DNA of 6,575 bases, taken from the NCBI GenBank assembly GCA_947503585.1, contig CANNEJ010000085.1, positions 1-6,575 on the forward strand. Direction: 5' to 3'. The position numbers were made by a program, and so were the translations under genes. Positions 1 through 5,319 of the stretch are shown piece after piece. How positions within the stretch are numbered: position 1 is the first letter of the stretch; every line of letters starts with the position of its first letter. Origin of the DNA: Anaerolineales bacterium. GTDB taxonomy: Bacteria > Chloroflexota > Anaerolineae > Anaerolineales > UBA11657. The notes beneath the pieces were generated by a model. It made no database searches. It was not told the origin of the DNA and saw only the letters and a program-made list of their open reading frames with translations.

Positions 1-1
1 T

Positions 2-847
2 TTGGCAGCGTGGCAAGTTAATTTCTGGGTAAACACTGCGGTGGCTTCCACGCTGCCGGCGGGCAGCCTGGCTGCGCTTGTGATTGCATTCCAGATTTTT
101 ACTTTTCCGCAGGCGGTGATTGCGCAGGCGCTGGCCACAGCGCTGTTTCCACGCTTCTCTGCAATGGCTGCGCGCGGGGACTATGCCGCACTGCGCGACA
201 CGCTGGCTGCCAGCCTGCGCGCAGCTTTGTACTTGGCGTTGCCAGCTACCGCAGGCATGTGGCTACTGGGCAGGCCACTGCTGCGCCTGCTGTTTGAAAG
301 CAGCGCATTCGATTCCACCGCCACACAGATGGTTTATTGGGCGCTGGCTTGGTATGCGCTGGGGCTGGCGGCGCATTGCGGAGTGGAGCTGGCAGCGCGC
401 GCTTACTACGCTGTGCAGGATACGCGCACGCCGCTGCTGGCTGGCGGCGCTGCTGTTGCGCTCAATGTGAGCTTGAGCCCGCTGCTGGCTTTCATATTTA
501 CCCGCACGCACTGGCTGCCGCACGGCGGGCCCGCACTGGCCAACACCATTGCCACTACCCTGGAGCTGGTGCTGCTGTTGCTGTGGCTGCGCAGCGCGCT
601 GCAGCCTGGCGCTGCCAATCGCGCTGCCCTGCGCCAGACGGCGCTGCGCTCCGGCACAGCGGCGCTGCTAATGAGCGCAGCGCTGGCAGCCTGGTTGGCT
701 GTTGCGCCGGCTTCAGCGTTGGTTACAAGCCTGGTTGGGCTGCTGCTGGGTGGCGCGGTTTACTGGGTTGCCACTCTGGCGCTGGCCAGCCCGGAGGCGC
801 GCCTGCTGCCGCAGCTGCTGCTGCGCCGCCGGCCGGAATCAGAGTAG
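2..847 (+). CDS. murJ: Lipid II flippase MurJ (MviN family), C-terminal part
   Basis: Integral membrane flippase of the MOP superfamily that moves lipid II across the cytoplasmic membrane for peptidoglycan synthesis. The frame is open from the window edge, so the N-terminal part is missing; 281 residues are visible, against roughly 500 for the whole family member. The leftmost TTG codon is an internal leucine, not a start. Family-like stretches include QVNFWVNTAVAS at the visible N-terminus, then FPQAVIAQALATALFPRFS, the motif LPATAGMWLLGRPLLRLLF, and RAYYAVQDTRTPL at about visible residues 133-145, which resembles the conserved YAxxDTRTP segment of MurJ. Several hydrophobic segments alternate with short loops up to the C-terminus, which ends in an Arg-rich tail (LLLRRRPESE). 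It overlaps the convergent PAP2-like gene by 9 bases at the stops. I see no frameshift. Identity is confident from motif pattern and hydrophobic layout; no alignment was run. Confidence 0.88.
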   Translation: MAAWQVNFWVNTAVASTLPAGSLAALVIAFQIFTFPQAVIAQALATALFPRFSAMAARGDYAALRDTLAASLRAALYLALPATAGMWLLGRPLLRLLFESSAFDSTATQMVYWALAWYALGLAAHCGVELAARAYYAVQDTRTPLLAGGAAVALNVSLSPLLAFIFTRTHWLPHGGPALANTIATTLELVLLLLWLRSALQPGAANRAALRQTALRSGTAALLMSAALAAWLAVAPASALVTSLVGLLLGGAVYWVATLALASPEARLLPQLLLRRRPESE

Positions 848-1288
848 GCGCTGCACAAATCCGCTCCACAAGACCCACGCCACAAACATTCCCAGCAGCG
901 TGCCGGCTGCCACTTGCAGCGGCGTGTGGCCCAGCAGCTCGCGCAGCTCTTCCTCTTTGGGCGGGTGTCCGGCAGCCAGCTCGCGCAGCAGGCGGTTGAT
1001 CACCCGCGCCTGCTCACCGGCGGCGCGCCGGATGCCGGTGGCGTCATAGATCACAATCATTGCCAGCACAACCGCCACGGCAAACTCGTTGGTAGAAAAG
1101 CCGCTGTGCAAGCCAAAGCCCCACGCCAGGCCGGCCACCAGCGCGGAATGTGAGCTGGGCATGCCGCCGCTGCCCAACAAAATCTCGAAACGCCATTCGC
1201 CCGTGTGCCAATATTCGAGGGGCAACTTCAGGAACTGCGCGATCAGCCATGCCACAAGCGCCGCGAGCAAAGGCTGGTTTACATGCAT
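839..1288 (-). CDS. Divergent PAP2 family membrane protein (DUF212 / YuiD-like)
   Basis: A 149-residue membrane protein of the divergent PAP2 (DUF212) family, related to acid phosphatases/vanadium haloperoxidases; the true substrate is unproven, with lipid phosphates a plausible guess. Visible signatures are GGMPSSHSA (residues 41-49), YDATGIRRAAGEQA (81-94) and LGHTPLQVAAG (119-129), all in family order. Hydrophobic segments lie near 5-20, 47-62, 66-82 and 125-142. The length is normal for the family. The start MHVNQPLLAALVAWLIAQFL fits the usual short N-terminus before the first helix. No strong Shine-Dalgarno is visible; the sequence before the ATG is AGTTAACTC. It lies 46 bases downstream of xseB on the same strand and may be its third operon gene. 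Its stop overlaps the end of murJ on the other strand. In other bacteria this family is often found near isoprenoid genes (recalled knowledge), so a role in polyprenyl-phosphate metabolism is possible but inferred. Confidence 0.88.
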   Translation of the reverse strand: MHVNQPLLAALVAWLIAQFLKLPLEYWHTGEWRFEILLGSGGMPSSHSALVAGLAWGFGLHSGFSTNEFAVAVVLAMIVIYDATGIRRAAGEQARVINRLLRELAAGHPPKEEELRELLGHTPLQVAAGTLLGMFVAWVLWSGFVQRLL

Positions 1289-1334
1289 GAGTTAACTTGC
1301 GGTGCTAGCTATTGGCGACGGCATTTGGCAGCGT

Positions 1335-1571
1335 TCAGGCATCGTCCCCGTCTTCGTCCGCGTCCGTCTCTTCTGCGCCATCCGGCTGCAGTTTGCGCAC
1401 CTTCTTTTCTGCTGCTTGCAGCAGTGCCTGGCAGTGCTGCGCCAGCGCCTGCCCGCGTTCGTACAGCTTGAGCGCCGCCTCCAGCGGCACCTCACCGCTC
1501 TCCATCTGCACCACAATGCTGTCCAGCTCCGCAGCTGCTTCTTCAAATGTAAGCTTGGACACTGCTTTCAT
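1335..1571 (-). CDS. xseB: Exodeoxyribonuclease VII small subunit
   Basis: Small, all-helical subunit of exonuclease VII, which with XseA degrades single-stranded DNA into acid-soluble oligonucleotides in the cytoplasm; several XseB copies bind the coiled-coil part of each XseA. The 78-residue product has the family pattern: LTFEEAAAELDSIVVQMESG (residues 7-26), then VPLEAALKLYERGQALAQHC (28-47), then a helix ending near KKVRKLQ. Length is typical. The last 14 residues (65-78) are strongly acidic, rich in Asp and Glu, and look disordered; such tails vary among homologues. It starts 11 bases after the xseA stop, which indicates co-transcription and probably translational linkage. The ribosome site is weak (GCGGAT about 6 bases before the ATG). 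Confidence 0.93.
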   Translation of the reverse strand: MKAVSKLTFEEAAAELDSIVVQMESGEVPLEAALKLYERGQALAQHCQALLQAAEKKVRKLQPDGAEETDADEDGDDA

Positions 1572-1582
1572 GTTTTTATCCG

Positions 1583-2818
1583 CTAGCCACTCCGGGCTGA
1601 AATCTCCTGCACTTCGGCTGTAAAAGAACCCTGCGCCAGCCGGACATGCACTTGGGCTGGCGGCGGCACGGCTTGTGCCTGCCGCACCACAATGCCACTG
1701 TTCGCATGCGTCACTATAGCGTAACCGCGGGCCAGCGTGGGAGCTGGTCCCAGCGTTAGCAGCAGCTGCCGCATGCGGTCCAGCTGCGCGCGCTGCAGCT
1801 GCAGGCGGCTTTGCAGGCCGCGCTGCAGGCGCAGTTGCAAACCCTGCAGGCGCGCAGCGGTTGCGCGCAGCTGCGCGCGTGGCGAGAGTGCCTGCAACAT
1901 GCGCAAGGCATCGAGTAAAGCCGCATTGCGGTCCGTTAGGGCGCCGCGCATCAGGGAATTCAGGCGCGCGCTGCTGCGGTCCAGCTGCTGGCGCACATCG
2001 TATTGGTTGGGCGTGGCAAGCTCGGCTGCCACGGATGGCGTGGCAGCGCGCACATCCGCTGCAAAATCCGCAAGGGTTACATCCGTCTCATGCCCGACGC
2101 CCGTCACCACCGGCGCAGCTGACGCCACAATCGCGCGCACAACGCGCTCATCGTTGAAGGCCCACAAATCCTCGATTGCGCCGCCGCCGCGCGCCAGCAG
2201 AATTACATCCGGATGCTTGCGGTTTGCGGCCTGCAGCGCCGCCACAATTTCATCCGGTGCGCTGTCACCCTGCACCACAGTGGGCAGCAGGGACACCAGT
2301 GCCAGCGGCCAGCGACGCGCCAGCACGCGGCGCATGTCGCTCACGGCAGCACCGCGCGGCGAGGTGACAAGCGCAATGTGGCGCGGCATGGTGGGCAGTG
2401 TGCGCTTGCGCGCTGCGTCAAACAAGCCTTCAGCCGCCAGCCGGCGCTTGAGCTCCTCCAGCTGGCGCAGGCGCTCGCCCAAGCCGGCCAACTGCACGCT
2501 GGTGGCGTACAACTGGTAGCGCCCAGTCTGCTCGTAAACGCTCACTGATCCGAAAGCCACCACCTGGTCGCCGTTAACCGGCTGGCGTGCCAGCTGCTGT
2601 GCGTCGGCACGCCACACTACGCAACTGAGTGCAGCCTGCGCATCGCGCAAAGTAAAGTACAGGTGCCCGGCCGTAGAACGCGTAAGATTGGAGACTTCGC
2701 CCTCAACCGAAACATCCTGCAGCTGCGAATTCGAATCAAACAGCTCACGCACAAAATGCGTGAGCGCGGCCACCGACCAGACCGGTTCAGCAGCAAAGAG
2801 CGGGAACTGCGCACTCAT
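1583..2818 (-). CDS. xseA: Exodeoxyribonuclease VII large subunit
   Basis: Catalytic subunit of exonuclease VII, a metal-independent processive nuclease for single-stranded DNA used in repair. The 411-residue product has an N-terminal OB-fold (about residues 13-110, with VEGEVSNLTRSTAGHLYFTL at 38-57) and then the catalytic domain. Conserved blocks are VTSPRGAAVSDMRR (151-164), LLARGGGAIEDLWAFND (207-223) and VTGVGHETDVTLADFAADVR (238-257). Asp161, Arg210, His243 and Asp246 appear to correspond to residues reported as essential in the Escherichia coli enzyme, so the active site looks intact. Residues about 272-370 are Gln/Leu/Arg-rich and predicted to be coiled coil, the XseB-binding arm. The protein is shorter than the E. 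coli enzyme (about 456), which I attribute to a shorter arm. ATYAIVTH-like core GYAIVTH sits near the C-terminus, as expected. The ATG at 2818 lies about 20 bases from the predicted transcription start; no clear Shine-Dalgarno is present. It heads the xseA-xseB cluster. Confidence 0.95.
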   Translation of the reverse strand: MSAQFPLFAAEPVWSVAALTHFVRELFDSNSQLQDVSVEGEVSNLTRSTAGHLYFTLRDAQAALSCVVWRADAQQLARQPVNGDQVVAFGSVSVYEQTGRYQLYATSVQLAGLGERLRQLEELKRRLAAEGLFDAARKRTLPTMPRHIALVTSPRGAAVSDMRRVLARRWPLALVSLLPTVVQGDSAPDEIVAALQAANRKHPDVILLARGGGAIEDLWAFNDERVVRAIVASAAPVVTGVGHETDVTLADFAADVRAATPSVAAELATPNQYDVRQQLDRSSARLNSLMRGALTDRNAALLDALRMLQALSPRAQLRATAARLQGLQLRLQRGLQSRLQLQRAQLDRMRQLLLTLGPAPTLARGYAIVTHANSGIVVRQAQAVPPPAQVHVRLAQGSFTAEVQEISARSG

Positions 2819-2845
2819 AATGAAAACGATACGCGCACAAAGGCA

Positions 2846-2874
2846 ATGCTAAAGCATGCATGGGCCAAAGTCAA
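2846..2874 (-). promoter_or_regulatory. Predicted sigma-70-type promoter of xseA
   Basis: Read on the minus strand, TTGACT (2874-2869) is followed after exactly 17 bases by TAGCAT (2851-2846). The -35 matches the consensus at 5 of 6 positions and the -10 at 4 of 6. Transcription would start near 2839, giving a leader of about 20 nt before the xseA ATG. The spacer contains the 8-base palindrome CATGCATG (2855-2862), which could be a regulator site or chance. Position, spacing and orientation all fit, but no experiment supports it. Confidence 0.5.
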
Positions 2875-2889
2875 ATAAATCCGCGCCGG

Positions 2890-2898
2890 TGTTATAAT
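2890..2898 (+). promoter_or_regulatory. Predicted extended -10 promoter of the phosphomutase gene
   Basis: The sequence TGTTATAAT is a perfect extended -10 element (TGn followed by TATAAT at 2893-2898) in otherwise GC-rich DNA. The hexamer 17 bases upstream, GTCAAA (2870-2875), matches the -35 consensus only 3 of 6, which an extended -10 can tolerate. Transcription would start near 2905, leaving a leader of about 150 nt before the ATG at 3057. The -35 zone overlaps that of the divergent xseA promoter on the other strand. Confidence 0.5.
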
Positions 2899-2922
2899 GC
2901 CTCTTACAGACAGCACAAAGCT

Positions 2923-3060
2923 ATGCGCACTTTGCTGGCCTGCTTGCCCGCGGCAACTTCACGCCGGCGCCAGCGCGGGACCGGCAGCCAGCCGGCGCAA
3001 GCGCCCGAAGCGCAGCCTGATCACCGGCCTTACCCTTCACCGCCTCCACTAAAACTATGA
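2923..3060 (+). CDS. Possible leader open frame upstream of the phosphomutase (doubtful)
   Basis: An ATG at 2923, about 18 nt after the predicted transcription start, opens a 45-codon frame whose TGA (3058-3060) overlaps the phosphomutase ATG (3057-3059) as ATGA. That arrangement is typical of translational coupling and might compensate for the missing ribosome site of the downstream gene. The product begins MRTLLACLPAATSRRRQRG and continues as a Pro/Gln/Ala-rich, basic stretch ending PSPPPLKL; I recognise no family. No Shine-Dalgarno precedes the ATG, and GC-rich DNA readily gives open frames by chance, so this may be no gene at all. Confidence 0.18.
   Translation: MRTLLACLPAATSRRRQRGTGSQPAQAPEAQPDHRPYPSPPPLKL
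2944..2996 (+). other. GC-rich dyads in the phosphomutase leader
   Basis: Two hairpins can form in the predicted 5' leader. The first is TTGCC (2944-2948), a three-base loop and GGCAA (2952-2956). The second is CCGGC (2981-2985), the loop AGCCA and GCCGG (2991-2995). An 8-base direct repeat GCCGGCGC occurs at 2963-2970 and 2991-2998, so the second arm could also pair with the GCCGGC at 2963-2968. These are alternative pairings in one leader. No known riboswitch core is recognisable and no uridine run follows. Confidence 0.25.
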
Positions 3061-4514
3061 CTATCCAATTTGGCACAGACGGCTGGCGGGCGGTAATTTC
3101 CGACACCTTCACGTTCAACAACCTGCGCCTGGTGTCGCAGGCAGTTGCGGACGCGGTTAACTCGTCTGACTGGCTGGGTGCGCCGCACCAAAATCACGAT
3201 GCGCGCAAAGTGCTGGTGGGCTTTGACACGCGCTTCCTGTCCGACCGCTACGCGGTGGAGGTGGCGCGCGTGCTGGCCGCAAACGGGCTGCAAGTGCTGC
3301 TGACGCACACGGATGTACCAACGCCGGTGCTGTCGCACGCCGTGCTGCAACAACGCGCCGCGGCCGGCGTGATGGTGACCGCCTCGCACAACGCACCGCG
3401 CTACAACGGCATCAAACTCAAGGCCGCCTACGGCGGCAGTGCGCTGCCGGACCAGTGCCGCGCGGTGGAGGTGTGCCTGAACGACAACGAGAACCGCGCG
3501 CGCGGGCCAAACTTGATGGACTATGACCAGGCGGTTGCGGCCGGGCGCATCGTGCGCTTCAATCCGATGCAGCCGTATGCGGACGCGCTGCGCAGCCTGC
3601 TGGACTTTGACCAGATTGCTGCGCACCCCGGGCGCTTGCATGTGGTTGCCGATGCGATGTACGGATCGGGACGCGGCTACATTAAAGCCTTGTTGGGCGG
3701 CAGCGGCGTGGAGGTGCTGGAGATTCGCGGCGAGATGAACCCCGGTTTCGGCGGCGTGCATCCCGAGCCAATCCTAAAGTATCTGGGGCCCACCGCGAGC
3801 GCAATTGCCAGCGGACACGGGGATGTGGGCCTGATAACCGACGGCGACGCCGACCGCATCGGCGCGATGGACGGCCGCGGCCAGTTTGTGGATCCGCACA
3901 AGATAATGGCGCTCTGCCTGCGCTACCTGGTGGAACGCAAGCACCGCAGTGGCGCGGTTGTAAAGACGGTCTCAACCACGCGCATGCTCAATCGCCAGGC
4001 GCTGCAATACAAGCTGGCATTGCACGAGACGCCAGTTGGGTTCAATCACATTGCGGATCGCATGCTGTCTGAGCAGGTGCTGATCGGCGGCGAAGAGTCG
4101 GGCGGCATCAGCATCCACGGCCACATTCCGGAGGGCGACGGCATCATGATGGGTTTGCTGCTGCTGGAGCTGATGGCGGCATACGGCGCGCCCCTGCACG
4201 AGCTGGTGGAGCAGCTGCTCGCGGATTTTGGGCCGGCGCTTTACGAGCGCGCGGACCTGCGCCTGGCGCGGCCGGTGAGCCGGGCCGCGCTGACTCGCGA
4301 GTTATGCGAACAAGCGCCGCAGCAAATTGGAGCGCTGCGCATGCGCGAAGTGCAATCGCTGGATGGCGTCAAGTACCTGATGGAGGATGACTCGTGGCTG
4401 CTAATCCGCGCCTCCGGTACGGAGCCGGTCCTGCGCGTATACGCCGAAGCACGCACAGAGCAGGACCTCGCGGCCCTGCTGGATTATGGCAAACTGGTGG
4501 CGCAGCGCGCCTGA
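3057..4514 (+). CDS. Phosphoglucomutase/phosphomannomutase family protein
   Basis: Alpha-D-phosphohexomutase that interconverts sugar 1-phosphate and 6-phosphate (glucose or mannose) through a phosphoserine and a bisphosphate intermediate, feeding nucleotide-sugar and cell-envelope synthesis or glycogen metabolism. The 485-residue protein begins MTIQFGTDGWRAVISD, the usual family start; FGTDGWRA rather than FGTDGIRG argues against GlmM. All four signatures are intact: the phosphoserine loop TASHN (residues 108-112, Ser110), the metal loop DGDADR (262-267), the sugar-recognition loop GGEESGG (344-350) and the phosphate-binding loop RASGTEP (451-457). Length and domain order are normal. Glucose versus mannose specificity cannot be decided from this sequence. 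The ATG at 3057 has no Shine-Dalgarno; the preceding bases are CCACTAAAACT, so it may depend on coupling to the leader frame or on a start with no ribosome site. A strong hairpin terminator follows 13 bases after its stop. Confidence 0.93.
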   Translation: MTIQFGTDGWRAVISDTFTFNNLRLVSQAVADAVNSSDWLGAPHQNHDARKVLVGFDTRFLSDRYAVEVARVLAANGLQVLLTHTDVPTPVLSHAVLQQRAAAGVMVTASHNAPRYNGIKLKAAYGGSALPDQCRAVEVCLNDNENRARGPNLMDYDQAVAAGRIVRFNPMQPYADALRSLLDFDQIAAHPGRLHVVADAMYGSGRGYIKALLGGSGVEVLEIRGEMNPGFGGVHPEPILKYLGPTASAIASGHGDVGLITDGDADRIGAMDGRGQFVDPHKIMALCLRYLVERKHRSGAVVKTVSTTRMLNRQALQYKLALHETPVGFNHIADRMLSEQVLIGGEESGGISIHGHIPEGDGIMMGLLLLELMAAYGAPLHELVEQLLADFGPALYERADLRLARPVSRAALTRELCEQAPQQIGALRMREVQSLDGVKYLMEDDSWLLIRASGTEPVLRVYAEARTEQDLAALLDYGKLVAQRA

Positions 4515-4527
4515 CCGCGAACCGCAG

Positions 4528-4557
4528 CCGGCCCCACGGCAACTACCGCCGGGCCGG
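4528..4557. terminator. Hairpin, probable bidirectional terminator
   Basis: CCGGCCC (4528-4534) and GGGCCGG (4551-4557) form a perfect 7-pair stem. Inside, CGG (4537-4539) pairs with CCG (4546-4548) across a symmetric two-by-two internal loop, closing a six-base loop. The hairpin sits between two convergent genes: 13 bases after the phosphomutase stop and 11 bases from the stop of the leftward LPDTG gene, so it can serve both. On the plus strand the following bases are only moderately T-rich (TTGAGTTAGTTT), so this is not a textbook intrinsic terminator. Confidence 0.6.
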
Positions 4558-4568
4558 ATGCAGTTGAG

Positions 4569-5048
4569 TTAGTTTGCGAAACGCCGAATGGAGCGCGTGA
4601 TCACAATCACGCCCAGCAAACCAGCCACGGACATCAAAAGCGTTGGCAGGCCGATGTCATCGGCAAAGCCGGTGTCCGGCAGGGTCTTGCTGACAGCGGG
4701 TGCAGCCGTGGGCGCAACCACCGCAGCGGACACCGCCGCCATTGTGGCCGTCGGTGCTACTACTGCCGTGGGCGCCACAGTCGGCACTGCGGCCACATTC
4801 TGCACTGGCACGGGCGTAGCGACCACTGCCGCCGCCGCCATTCCGTCCGCCGTTGCCTGCGCATCCACGGCCACCTGGGTGTTCTGCAGGTTAATCTCAG
4901 CAGAGCGCGCGGCTGAGGCTGCCATTTGCGCCGGCCGGATGCGGAACATATAAATGCCCAGCGCCACCAGCCCGGCCACAAAAATGCCGCCCAATGCGAT
5001 GGACGCAATCATAAACGTGCGATTATTGGTTTCTTCCGGATCTTCCAT
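4569..5048 (-). CDS. Small membrane protein with C-terminal LPDTG sortase-like signal
   Basis: I do not recognise a named gene. The 159-residue product starts with an acidic segment (MEDPEETNNR), followed by a hydrophobic helix at about 12-34 and a basic flank (FRIRPAQ). Residues about 40-72 are Ala-rich with a possible helix (SAEINLQNTQVAVDAQATAD). Residues about 72-121 are a low-complexity Ala/Val/Pro/Thr linker with VAPTA at 91-95, 97-101 and 111-115. The C-terminus carries LPDTG (123-127), a hydrophobic stretch (about 134-151) and a basic tail (TRSIRRFAN), the layout of a sortase cell-wall sorting signal. No sortase gene is in the window. The start is well supported: AAGGGGAG (minus strand, 5066-5059) lies 10 bases before the ATG. 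The protein may be surface-exposed or membrane-anchored; its function is unknown. Similar LPxTG-like tails are remembered from Chloroflexota proteins. Confidence 0.78.
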   Translation of the reverse strand: MEDPEETNNRTFMIASIALGGIFVAGLVALGIYMFRIRPAQMAASAARSAEINLQNTQVAVDAQATADGMAAAAVVATPVPVQNVAAVPTVAPTAVVAPTATMAAVSAAVVAPTAAPAVSKTLPDTGFADDIGLPTLLMSVAGLLGVIVITRSIRRFAN

Positions 5049-5058
5049 GATAAATATA

Positions 5059-5066
5059 CTCCCCTT
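5059..5066 (-). promoter_or_regulatory. Strong ribosome binding site of the LPDTG gene
   Basis: On the minus strand AAGGGGAG lies 10 bases upstream of the ATG at 5048-5046. It is the only clear Shine-Dalgarno sequence in the window, as xseA, xseB, the PAP2-like gene, the phosphomutase and the right-edge gene have none or weak ones. This fixes the start of the LPDTG gene and suggests comparatively efficient translation. Confidence 0.6.
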
Positions 5067-5319
5067 AGTTGGTGGTTAGCTGTTGCCTAGAATATTCAAT
5101 TGGACGAGCCGATTAACAGGTAACATAAGCAGTGTCTCCATTATGAGACCACCGCCGGGGAAGCACGTAAATATTACCATAAAAATCAGCTCCCATCTAG
5201 TACTCAACGGTCAACAATGCTTCGCCTTCAATTTTTGACAGATCTTCCGCAGCCAATTGGGCGGCCATGCCGGGATTACTGCAATTAGCGTGCCAGCCGC
5301 AGCTTTGGCCTGAAAGCAC
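5067..5319. other. Less GC-rich intergenic region between divergent genes
   Basis: This stretch lies between the start of the leftward LPDTG gene and the rightward gene at 5320, so it should hold both promoters. It is visibly richer in A and T than its surroundings, especially from 5160 to 5240. Two small dyads are present: GTCTC/GAGAC (5134-5138 and 5145-5149) and GTAA/TTAC (5167-5170 and 5174-5177); either could be an operator or chance. A perfect TTGACA (5235-5240) has no matching -10 at normal spacing. I could not define a convincing promoter for either gene. Confidence 0.35.

Noticed and set aside
2..4. TTG at the left edge as a start codon of a short MurJ
   Set aside because: The frame continues to the window edge and the first residues align with the interior of MurJ, so the gene is cut by the window rather than starting here.
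337..999. Plus-strand open frame of 220 codons across the end of murJ and the PAP2-like gene
   Set aside because: It lies in another frame over two well-supported genes, its product is Ala/Gly/Arg-rich with no motif, and such shadows are common in GC-rich DNA.
1737..2519. Plus-strand open frame of 260 codons opposite xseA
   Set aside because: It is antisense to the intact catalytic domain of XseA; the product is Arg/Ser/Cys-rich with no recognisable motif.
2855..2862. CATGCATG palindrome in the xseA promoter spacer as an operator
   Set aside because: It is a single short self-complementary run with no second copy in the region, so it is mentioned only as a possibility.
3030..3761. Minus-strand open frame of 243 codons opposite the phosphomutase
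   Set aside because: It is antisense to the intact phosphomutase, and the product is His/Arg/Val-rich, as expected for a shadow of GC-rich codons.
5235..5240. TTGACA as the -35 of a promoter for the right-edge gene
   Set aside because: The hexamer 17 bases downstream is TGGGCG, and no plausible -10 exists at 16-18 bases.
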